A stretch of 64,000 nt of DNA from positions 2,366,683 through 2,430,682 of the forward strand of contig JAQFWX010000004.1 of NCBI GenBank assembly GCA_027605045.1. The letters are read 5' to 3'. The notes beneath the pieces were generated by a model. That model was not told the origin of the DNA, ran no database searches, and was given only the letters and a program-made list of their open reading frames with translations. The DNA is from Phallus indusiatus. Lineage: Eukaryota > Basidiomycota > Agaricomycetes > Phallales > Phallaceae. The translations under genes and the position numbers were made by a program. Positions 1 through 9,466 of this stretch are shown piece after piece; the stretch's first letter is position 1; each line of letters opens with the position of its first letter.

Positions 1-81
1 TTGCAGCACATTGAGCGCGCGCTAGTCTTCATTCCGGACGCTTTCCGTCCCATTGTTGAAGACCGGAAGGGAGATAAATAG
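1..81 (+). CDS. C-terminal fragment of an unknown gene (cut by window edge)
   Basis: The first 81 bases are open in frame 1 and end in TAG at 79-81. They encode 26 residues ending IVEDRKGDK. The composition looks like coding sequence, but the piece is too short to assign to a family. The rest would lie upstream of the window. It could also be a chance open frame. Confidence 0.3.
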   Translation: MQHIERALVFIPDAFRPIVEDRKGDK

Positions 82-2327
82 TAAAATACATACAAACTAT
101 TGTCAATGTTAGCATTTTTGAGTCGAAACGAAAGGTATGTTCAATTGCGGATATGGATACCTATAGAAATTTCAGAAGGTATTAAAAGAAACTAAGCCCT
201 GAAATTTGCTTTAACAACTTAGTAGCCTGGGCATCCAAAAGATTCGCTCCAGGGTCTTTTATAGACATGACGCCATCCCAACCATACTCGCTTAGCGAAT
301 TGCAATGCGGAAGCAAGGCACAGCTCTTCGATCAACTCAATGCTATGTATTGGCTAGAATCGAAACATCCCGCCGACTCGCATCGGATTTGCTGGTGCCA
401 AAATTTGACGTGAGCACAAGGCAATTTGCATCGGATCGGTTGCTGATCTAGCTCTGGTTGAAATAATTGGTGAGATCTACGCAAAAGATCTTCCTCAGCA
501 TACTTAATGTGCATAGCCGCACAGGATGGTTGAGTAAATCCGTTGAAACAAGGCTCCGGTGAAAAGCCTTACGAAGAAAAAAAAAGGACGCCCAATGAAT
601 TTGGCAAAGAATGTATTCAACTGAGGAACAATTCAGTTATATCAACAGAGAACCTGTATTCGGTCTTTACTTTGCCTACATGTAGAAAGATATGAAACTT
701 CTTCCGAGCTCAGTTTGGCAGCGAAAACGTTTTGATTGGCATGTACTCAATGTTTTAGAAGGCAGCTCTGCTGAAAGCGCCGGGTTGGTTCCATATGGAG
801 ATTGGATCGTAGGATAATCGGGTGGGACCCTTCATACCGAAAATGATTTCTATCAAGTGGTGGAAGCTGTAAGTAGGACCGCCCATGTTAGTCTCTTTCC
901 CTCCTAATATATTCTGTTTAGCGTGTTGACAAACCGCTCCGGGTATACGTTTATTCTTATGACTTTGAGTAGGTTCCGGTCCTTGTCTTTGAATTGATGG
1001 TTTACCATTCCCACAGCACCATTCGTGAAGTGGTTCTTGTGCCAAATCATCAATGGGAAGGAGAGGACCTTTTAGGTTGTGTCTTCGGGTCAGTTAATTT
1101 CCGAGCATGTTGCCTTGAACATCACCAAACATGCGTTGCTGGCGAGTTCATATCTCGTACATAAATTTGGCGTTCGTGGGCTTTAGTGCGCAGTGGGCCG
1201 AGTGAAAGGGTATCACTCACAATCAAAGGTTATCCGCCCGACACAATTAAACCCTAACTCCATACAACTTAGCTATTATTGCGCTGACACGCGCAGATGG
1301 CCCATACAACTTTCCACCAAAGAACAAGAATCGTCCGATACACCAGGAGCAACAAGCCGTGTACGCGTTCTATGTGTGCTGAGAGGGCTAGGTGGGTAAT
1401 TGCAGAGACTTACTAGTAGGTCGAAAAGCGGGAAGGTATTTGGTGATGGGTAAATGAGAGCTTCCTCTCTTAGAAGGAAGTTGCCTCGTAATTTCCTATG
1501 ATGCATTATGGTTCAGAACTGTCAGCAGTGGACGCATCAGTTCTTGCATGTTGGTGGTAGTCGCCTGAACAACCATTATCACCGCGTGCATCCGGGTCGT
1601 CCTGTGAAAGCTTGCCCGATTTGATACTCTCAGAGACATTGCCACCTTGCCCCAAGCCGCTTTGAGCCTGGATATTATTAATGGTAAGCAGTTCTATACC
1701 GTTAAACTGGCCGCTTATGACATACTAGGAGTAAAAAAAAATATCACTAGTCACTAACTGGTGATATGAGTCTAAGGGGATAGAACGTTGATAGTTTCCA
1801 AAGCCACAAACATCGATAGCAGAACGTTTGGAGCAACCTGAGAACATCTTACAGCTGGAGACACAGTTCGAAACGAAATAGTCATACCAACATAGGTCCT
1901 CCTTCAAGTTCCGAGATATATTGCGGACATCGGGGCGTCTTCCTAAATGGTATCAATGAGAGTTCAAGTTTGATTTCTGAAATCAACAAAAAGGTTAGTT
2001 GAACATGTGGTTGAGATTTTCCGAATTAAACTATCAAGCACAGGGAGCGCTGAATGTACGGGAAAGAATGATGAATTTATTATATTCAATTGGTATGCGT
2101 TAGTAAATGGCGTCGTCCATGAGCATTATGGATTTGTCTTGAGTCAGTGCAAGAACGACTAACATACACTCCCAATGTAACTGCTTTAGGCCAGATGACG
2201 TTCTGTGTATACGTGCTGCAACGCGTTCCTGGATACTATACTCATGCACTGCTTTTAAAACATTAACCTGCGCTTCGTTCAACCTGATTCAGAATCATAC
2301 ATACAAGAACAAATAATGTAGATATTT
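82..2327. other. Sparse region, no supported complete gene
   Basis: About 2.2 kb without a convincing gene. One stretch on the minus strand (1724 down to 1506) looks like a terminal exon. It follows a T-rich tract ending CTCCTAG and is open for 72 codons to a TAA, with a hydrophilic Ser/Asp/Gly-rich product. A second minus-strand open stretch (2282-2100) contains a segment reading VLKAVHEYSIQERVAARIH. I recognise neither. They may be remains of a decayed gene or exons of one I cannot assemble. Confidence 0.4.
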
Positions 2328-3287
2328 TTAAAATATGCTGTTAATCACTTCCGAGATATCGTTTCGGCTGTTGCCTGATCCCAGTGGCGGGTTCTTCAGT
2401 CTTCCCTTAAACTCCCCAGCCCTTTTTTTGGCAGGATGGAACGCCCCCGACGACTCAGTTTTATCCAGGGCTACATTCGAGCCGGCACCTGTGTCTGCGT
2501 CCGCGTCCATATCCGTGACCTTTCGTTTTCGTTCAGCTCTTTTGTCCAATACTCGGGCGAGTTCAACGTTCTTTAGATAATCGTGCTGTTCTGTACGAGA
2601 CTGTGATAATTCAATACGCAAGCGAGCTTTGTGAACCGCGGCTTCGTGTGCTACAGACAGAAAAAAATCTTAAGTAATGAAGTTTACGAAAATTTTTGAA
2701 CGTTAAGACGAACCAATTTGTTCAGTAAGCATGTTCCATTTGAACCGGGGGAGGTATTTCATTGTCCATACGTCGTCTCTCCATCGACTTCCTTTTTTCC
2801 CTCCGATAGGCTGAGCGTTGAGCATATCCGCTACTGAGCGCGCCACTTTTTTATCTTTGAATTCGACCCATCCCTCCGTATATTGAGTTTTTTATTTGTA
2901 GTATATTTTTTACGCAAATATGTTGTCTTTGGATCTAGGAACAAAAGCTGTAGTTCGTCTAAATGAACACTAGTTGAGTGACACACCTTCTTGTTGAAGA
3001 AAGACCCGACCGACTTCTCCATAGGCACTCATGAGATGGCGCACCTTTGTGGGACGCATTCCAGGAGGTATTCGGGAGATGTAAATGACTCCAGTGCGCT
3101 CTTGCGCGGCATTGAACTTTTCAAGAGCCTCTTTCGTCAGAGGTTTGACAATTTGATCATTGACCTCTTCGTCCGTTCCATCATTTTCAGTGAGATGACC
3201 ATCTTCTTCCAAATCAGATGCACTTTCTTCTGCAAGTAACGTATTTTCAAGGGTTTCGGCAGGTGGAGGGGAATTAGGATTGGACAT
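2328..3287 (-). CDS. ESF2: ESF2/ABT1-type pre-rRNA processing protein (RRM)
   Basis: ESF2/ABT1 is a nucleolar RNA-binding factor of the small-subunit processome; it acts with the DEAD-box helicase Dbp8 in 18S rRNA maturation. The N-terminus is acidic. The RRM starts at [20 protein letters not shown], followed by the characteristic [20 protein letters not shown] and then [11 protein letters not shown] and [16 protein letters not shown] basic Ser-rich tail ends in INSIF. Two introns are clear: one after GRVFLQQE (acceptor TTCCTAG) and one after LTEQI (acceptor CTGTCTGTAG). Between [13 protein letters not shown] and QYTEGW the frame changes by one base at an A6 run (T6 on the plus strand, 2888-2893). 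One more A would restore the conserved family sequence. This is either a homopolymer sequencing error or a real lesion. The start ATG at 3287 is the only good one. Confidence 0.9.
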
Positions 3288-4130
3288 GTATCCTCTGGGG
3301 CGCTGGTCACACAGACACAGTCACGCACGGCCTGACGTCGCCGTATATTATGCGTGCACACTGCAACAGTGCAAAGCTGAAAACATCATGCACCTTCGTA
3401 CAACATAGCACACCAGAGCACCTCGCGGTCAGGGAATAGATGCTATACAAAAGGAGCATGACTGAATAATCTGGCATTGGGCTGTCTGCATTTGTTCGTT
3501 TGTTCACTTTCGACTCCTGAGCAACCCCAAGTCGGCTTCGACACCACTCTCACGGCCATCAGGAGATAATTTCTGTCACGTATGTGGTTGGAGTCCGTTA
3601 TCCATAAAAGAGTAGCAGGGTCATCATCTACATATTTTATGCTGGTGTTCAGCTGTGTCATTCTTCGCAAAGTCATCCCCTCGGTTAAGCTCAAGTATCG
3701 CTTTTTAGTAAGGAGAAAAATCCGCGGCCTGTCAATTGCGGTTAGATAATATCGGATATATCGGATATCATGACGAGAGTTTTATGGCGAGTTGCTCGTT
3801 ACATCGATGGTAGATAAGAAATAAATTGTTTTATATGTAGGAGGAACAAACTGGATATTTTACATCTTGCAATACCACGAGGGAAAATCCGCGCATCCAA
3901 TTTCTGTTACTGCATACATACATAGTACGTAATTGTACCATCCGGAAAAAAATTTGGGCTCGATGGATCCTTGCAGTCCTTTCAGGGTCATGGATTTAAT
4001 TATAAGAGAGAGGTGTCAACAACACTTTTCTTTTTCCCAACCGTCTTTTCTTTTTCTTCTTTTCTTCTACAGCTCCTCGCTACCTTTTATCCCCAATACC
4101 TTATAGCTTTTAATTTTCACTTATATTTTC
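3288..4130. promoter_or_regulatory. Intergenic region between ESF2 and ferritin-like gene 1
   Basis: Divergent promoter region of 843 bp. No coding stretch is supported. A TATA-like TTAATTATAAG lies at about 3997-4007, roughly 125 bp before the ATG at 4131. It is followed by a long T/C-rich tract (about 4025-4075) typical of fungal 5' leaders. The next ferritin-like paralogue has the same spacing. Confidence 0.45.
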
Positions 4131-5499
4131 ATGCGTTCTTCGATTCTTTACACTATCGCCACTGTGGCTACTATAGCTTCGGCTGGTCCAATTCGCCCAC
4201 CCCATGCCAGGGTCCTTCCTCGTCAGGACCCAAGCTCGACAGATGGGAATGTTGGTACGACCTATTCTTGCACTACCTTTGGTATTTCATTCACATTTTT
4301 TTTCTAGTACTTGCGACCGCTTTGGAACTAGCATTTAGTCAATTTTACAATCAGGTCGCCTCCGCGTTCAATGCTACCGACATTCAGAATGCTGGGATCT
4401 CGCCCGGACAGAACGCAGTAGAACTCATAGGGTATGTGCAATACCTGTAGTATTCCCTTAGTCCTATATTGATATCTTCGTTAATAAGGGGGTTCCTCAA
4501 TGCTGAACAAAATCACTTGAAGCAGTAAGCTCAAGATTACGCTTTCTTCTGTATGCGCTTCGGTTATTAATCATAAATGATACTCAAAATAGACTTAAAA
4601 AAGTAAGCGCTCCGATCCATTTGTTATTAATTATTTCTTATGCGGACTGTACAGATCTCTGACTCTTCACTTAATTGCACCTTCGACTTTTCCAGTGCAC
4701 TCGGGGATGTTACTACGGCCATGGAAACGGCACGAATAGCTGAAGTTATTGGAACTGCGGCAGTACGTTTTCTTGTTTTCTTGTTCTCAAAACCCGTTTT
4801 ATCTTAATGTTATAAATTTAGTACTTGGGCGCCCTAACAACTGAGAACGACCCTACAACCCGTGAACTTTTCGCCGAGATCATGGCTAGTGAAGCAGATC
4901 ACGCTACCGCTCTGAACGCGATACTAGGCGGAAATAACACCGCCCAATCATTTGGTTTGGGCATGACGGCAGCCGAAGTTCTAACATTGGTCTCGCCCTT
5001 CAGCCCCAACTGTAACTCTCCCTTGCCAACAATCAGTAAGAGGTTTCTTTCTCAGGTTGATCAATAAATCATATTTTCCCAGCGAACAGCCAATTGCCTA
5101 TCACTAACCCGTCTCCTTATACAAGTGACTCCACTTTGCAATTGGATTTAAGCAACACGTCTTGCGCAAACCTAGAGGCAAGCACTCTTTTCTTACCTAC
5201 AATCTCCCCGATTTTTAAACTTGGTTGGTTGATTTTCGCAGACCGTCTTCTGTAATATCGTAACCGGAGACGACAATGTCTCGAGCACAGTTCCTATGAG
5301 CGGAAACAGCACTACTTGTCCACTTGGCGGTGTACAGGGTCCCGCAATGATCTACGTTACGAATTCTAGCGTTCCGGTAAACGGAGACGTACTCCAGCGA
5401 CAGAGCATTTTCAACTATTGTGCTGGTCCAGCTTTAGTCATCGTTGATCCCCCTTCCCCATCATCTTTGCCCTCCCTAAATACGACTGCGACTGATTAA
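4131..5499 (+). CDS. Secreted ferritin-like protein, paralogue 1
   Basis: Secreted helical-bundle protein of the Ferritin_2 / PCC13-62-Rds1 type. Family members are stress or desiccation related and their biochemical role is unsettled. The signal peptide starts MRSSILYTIATVATIASAGP. Bundle helices are LELAFSQFYNQVASAF, NAEQNHLKQ (E-x-x-H), ARIAEVIGTAAYLGAL and MASEADHATAL (second E-x-x-H), so the usual di-iron ligand positions are present. The C-terminal half is non-ferritin and holds the conserved block GDVLQRQSIFNYCAGPALVIVDPP. At least seven introns. One exon is only 10 nt (4593-4602, ACTTAAAAAA). The last intron (5178-5241) starts with GC rather than GT; the aligned position in paralogue 2 uses GT. 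The start was chosen because it yields the signal peptide. Paralogues follow at 7350 and 9467 on the same strand. Confidence 0.8.
4593..4602 (+). other. 10-nt micro-exon of ferritin-like gene 1
   Basis: Ten bases (ACTTAAAAAA) between acceptor CAAAATAG and donor GTAAGC. They supply residues L-K-K in phase (2 nt from the preceding exon, 1+9 here). The micro-exon joins the first E-x-x-H helix to the ISDSSLNCTFDF segment. Confidence 0.6.
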
Positions 5500-5597
5500 G
5501 GCTTGACTAAATATGTAACAGTGGACGCAGTACTTTGGAGATACTGTCTATAGCAAGTGTAATTAATTAAGAACCATGGACACCTTTTTTTTCACAG

Positions 5598-5621
5598 ATA
5601 TATATATATATAATATAATAT
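5598..5621. repeat. TA-rich microsatellite
   Basis: Run of TA dinucleotides with two interruptions, about 100 bp past the stop codon of ferritin-like gene 1, probably in its 3' untranslated or downstream region. Confidence 0.8.
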
Positions 5622-5726
5622 GTTCTTTTTATTTATAGAAAGAAACTTTTGAAAAAGGGGATGTTTTGTATAAAGCACTCATTGCTAGGAAAGAAAAAAA
5701 CCGGAATACAAAGAATTGAGGATAGA

Positions 5727-5979
5727 TACACGCCCGGATGAGAAAAGTGAGAATTCGAGGAGATTTCATCACCTCAAAAATTCTGAGCGTTTTCTGCAGA
5801 AATTTTGAAGAAATTCCCCGCTTAGCGGAATTTCAATTTTTTCGTAATTCAAAATTTCTCATAAATCATTGAAAGTTTGATAAGCGGACCAAATACCTCA
5901 AAATTTCTGCAGAAAACACTCGGAATTTTTGAGGTGATTAAATCCTCTCGAATTCTCACTTTTCTCGTCCGGGCGTGTA
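5727..5979. mobile_element. Fold-back / MITE-like element, 84-bp inverted arms
   Basis: The 84 bases at 5727-5810 are repeated in reverse complement at 5896-5979 with seven mismatches by eye (about 92% identity). They flank an 85-bp AT-rich centre. The outer ends read TACACGCCCGG and CCGGGCGTGTA. If the outermost TA is a target-site duplication, the terminal inverted repeat is CACGCCCGG..., compatible with a Tc1/mariner-type non-autonomous MITE. The centre contains a small extra hairpin (AAATTCC ... GGAATTT). There is no coding capacity. A palindromic regulatory hairpin is a less likely alternative given the arm length. Confidence 0.75.
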
Positions 5980-7349
5980 ACCGGGAAGCATTTCTCGGTT
6001 ACGCCAGGCGTCACAAAATTTGTTACAACTATTCCTTTCACCTCGCTCGGACTTCGCTGAACGATGAATTTGTTATAACCAACTACTTCCTCATCTCATC
6101 ATATTGAAGGAGACTCGTGATGCTTTATCATCACATGGTGCATAGAGAAATTTCTGTAATAATTGCTTGACCGGTCCGCTTTGCAGCTTGTATCCTGAAG
6201 GCCTAACATAATACATTGCACTGTAAGTTTAATTTATTGAATACATCTAGAATCTGCACTAATTAATACGTTTCTGTTAAATATGGCTTCGAAGTAGAAG
6301 CACCTGCCGTCGCCGTGAAAGCTTACTCGAGCGGGTTTCATCTACAAAACCTGTACCCGTGGTTACTGATAACGTTCCAACGTCAACAACATCAATTTCG
6401 AACACAATTGTTGAAAAGGATGCCGCCTAGATTGAATATGCAGATGACGAGTTGATCATAAAACTTTTTCGCACGAAGCTTCCCGGTAGAAAAGGCTCCT
6501 GGGTACTGGTCTTCATTCCAACTTGAAGAGGTCTGACCGAGCTATACAATATGGCATTTTCGGAACGGCAAGGCCGTGCCAGATCATCAGTGGTAATCTC
6601 ATCCTAAAATCACCATCCTTTAGGCAAGTTCGGCATTTGTGCGCAACACAAATATTGGATACATATTTAAATATCATTCTGGAGCTTGACAAGCCATCTC
6701 GGAGGTTTTTTTGCCATGAACTACGTATCAAATTCGCAATGCATCAGAAACCAGTGAGGGTTGTGGTTATGGCTTACCGGACCTTGGTAACTGTAAATCA
6801 TCTTCCTAATTTGATCATCTTTCCGATTACATATGCGTCTACATAATAGGCGTGCTCGAAATCCTTACGAAGCTTTATTTTTCTCTCTTTTTTTTCAGTC
6901 TAGCAACGTTCAGTTGCCCAACAATTCGGTGTCGCGTTCTGATTTACACTGCAATCTCAATGCTTGGCCCGCCCTTCATCTTTCAATCATTGAAATAATT
7001 CATTGCATCCGTAACCTTACTAAGGCATTACCCCTTCCAAGCCACCGTTTTATAATAACCAAGGCGTCAGCTAGTCAACTAGTCAGCGGTAATCACAAAC
7101 TTTCCTAAAACGTCAAACCAGCCATAGAGACAGTTCCGAGACCAATCGATTGATCAGATTTCTCTACGTATCAGAATTCATTACATAGAACTCCGACCAG
7201 CGCTGTTCTTTGGTTATATATAAAAGATGGTTCAAGCCATGAATGGCTCATCAAGTTTTTTTTTTTTCTCTCAGTTCATTTCGTCTCCCTACCTTTGATC
7301 TTTTTTATTATCTTATATTCCTTTTATTTACACTTCATACATTCTCATA
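5980..7349. other. Intergenic region upstream of ferritin-like gene 2
   Basis: No supported gene. A coding-like tail at 6302-6430 (+) is open to TAG and reads CRRRESLLERVSSTKPVPVV and onward; it may be the relic of a gene end. The right-hand part is the promoter of the next gene. Confidence 0.4.
7215..7226 (+). promoter_or_regulatory. TATA box of ferritin-like gene 2
   Basis: TATATATAAAAG, about 125 bp before the ATG at 7350. It is followed by a T-run and a pyrimidine-rich leader (7257-7345). A strong canonical core promoter, suggesting a highly or inducibly expressed gene. Weaker TATA-like elements sit before the two sister genes (about 4001 and 9225). Confidence 0.6.
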
Positions 7350-8703
7350 ATGCGTTTTTCAACTCTTTACACTTTCGTTAGCGCTGCCCTTTTAGCTGCT
7401 GCTGGTCCAATTCCTCGCCAGACCCCACCAGTTGATCCAGGTTTAGGTATAACTCTTAATTCTTCCAGGACTCGAGCGCTATTGATACCAATTCTGTTTT
7501 TTTAGCCTTCTTGACTATTCTTGAGTTTGGAGCAACGGGATTCTATCAGCAACTCGTTCAGACTTTCAATGGGAGCGATTTCCAGAATAGCGGATTCGCA
7601 GACGGGCAGGCCGTGTCGGATGTTATCAAGTAAGTATTACAACCTGTCCTACTAAGGGCCGAGGTCTATGCTCATACTGTTTACTAGTGTTATTGCGGGT
7701 AGTGAGGCAAACCATTTCGCGGTGTGAGTCTTAAATCCCGTCAATTATTTCAAATGCATTAGCTGACTACTGCCATAGACTTCAGGGGGTAAGTTCAATT
7801 TGTTGGATACTATAGATCCTTTTCTTGAGCTGAGTACAAATAGCTTTCCGGAGGCCCGCCACCAAACTGTACTCTAGACTTCAGTCCTGCCCTCGTTGAT
7901 CCTGTAACTGCGCTCGCTACGGCGCGTACTTTGGAATATGCAGCAATTGCTTCGGTAAGGAGTCCTGTTTTGAGGTACTTTTATTCTCTCTGGTCTGATT
8001 GTACAATAGTATATCGGTGTGATAGCGAGCGAGCCTTCTGGGAACAACTCTGAAATATTCTCCGAGATTATGGGCAATGAAGCACGACACGAGGGCTTTT
8101 TGGGCATGTTGCTCCAGGCGGATCCTTTCCCTCAGTCTTTCGAGATCGGTATGACACCATCGGAAGTTTTGACGCAGCTTTTGCCGTTTAAACCCAGCTG
8201 CACCCCTGCACTTACTCTCGCGCGTATGTTTATCTCTTACATATAAATTGGTAGCAAACTAGAGAAACCATATTTACGCAGCGAACCCACCTTTGACGAT
8301 CACCAACAACGGCTCGTTCACTAACACTACGACTCTGACGTTTGATTTGAGCGGTACTTCGTGTGCAAATCAATCAGTGAGTTTTCTTTTTTTTTTTCGA
8401 AAAATGAAATCGACGCTTACTATGGACTTCCTACAGAACACCTTCTGCCAACTTTTAACCAGTGACGATACGCTTTCCGCAGCAATTCCGTCGCAGAACT
8501 GCTCACTCGCTGGTCTTGACGGCGGTGTTTTGGTTTACATTACTTCGGATAGCACTCAGATTTCCGCTGACCCACTTCAGCGCGGAAATATCACCAACCT
8601 CTGCGCTGGTCCGGCTGTGATCTTTGTTGACCCTCCTACATCTCCCCCTCTTGATGCCCTTTTGTTGCAGCCAGCTTTGACGAGCTCAAACACCACTGCT
8701 TGA
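7350..8703 (+). CDS. Secreted ferritin-like protein, paralogue 2
   Basis: Same family and exon plan as the gene at 4131. The signal peptide starts MRFSTLYTFVSAALLAAAGP. Helices are LEFGATGFYQQLVQTF, AGSEANHFAVL (E-x-x-H), ALATARTLEYAAIASYIG and IMGNEARHEGFLGML (E-x-x-H). The C-terminal extension carries LTFDLSGTSCANQ and the shared block ADPLQRGNITNLCAGPAVIF. The equivalent micro-exon is ACTTCAGGGG (7779-7788), giving L-Q-G. The intron at the aligned GC-AG position of paralogue 1 starts with normal GTGAGT. Likely extracellular or cell-wall located. Whether it binds iron or has another stress role is not shown by the sequence. Confidence 0.82.
7779..7788 (+). other. 10-nt micro-exon of ferritin-like gene 2
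   Basis: ACTTCAGGGG between acceptor CTGCCATAG and donor GTAAGT, in the same phase and protein position as the micro-exon of paralogue 1. Skipping it would shift the frame. Confidence 0.6.
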
Positions 8704-9466
8704 GCTTGATACATATCTAAAAACAGCTAGGGCTGCTAGGAGAAGCGCTCGTGTAAAGTCTTTTTTTAACAGAGATTTTGCGTTCTTTGTTCCCAATTAC
8801 ACCTTTTAAAATGAGCTGGAAGCAGTTTTGAAACCGTAATTGAGCTGCCATGAGGACTTGATCGATTCCTTTGTTTTGTCAAATCAATCCGTCATGTCCA
8901 ATTGAAAGAAGAATGATTACGGAAACCGCAATGAACTTTATTCCCAACCCCGAGCTCACCGTCGAGGGTGACCTTGAGAAGGAAAGAACAATATGTATAA
9001 ATATTTTCCGACCTATTTTTTCTATCTTCGAGCTGTGGGCTCGATACCGCTTACAGTTGCGACCATCAACCGATTTTCCAAAAATAGATTTAATGGCCTT
9101 ATTTGGCATACTCAATATCAAGCGCGACCCATTCGAACGGATCCCATCGCCCGGCGTGTGATTTCAGTCCTTATGGCAACGCACCGTGGATATGACTACA
9201 TGTCTTGCGGTCGCAGTCGCAGAAAATATATAATGAGAAATCAGTGCCAGGATCCTTCCTTCCCACCTACCCTTCGGTTTTTTTTCCTCACCCCCCCTCC
9301 TCAGGTCCTTTTTTTATTCGATTCGGGCAGCGCCCCTTTCTCACTCTCTCACTCTCTTTCGACTTTGTCTTCATTTTTTTCTCTCTGTTCGAGTGTTCAT
9401 CTCTTTATAAAGATTTTATAATACTCTCTTTATCTTCCGTTCATCGCGCCTGACAAGTTCGACAAC
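8704..9466. promoter_or_regulatory. Intergenic/promoter region of ferritin-like gene 3
   Basis: The first part is the 3' end of gene 2. No gene is supported. AAATATATAAT at 9223-9233 is a TATA-like element. It is followed by a long C/T-rich leader (about 9260-9450) before the ATG at 9467. Confidence 0.45.

Noticed and set aside
3971..4450. 159-codon frame overlapping ferritin-like gene 1
   Set aside because: It lacks an ATG, starts in the leader, and reads through the first intron out of the signal-peptide frame; only its second part is a true exon.
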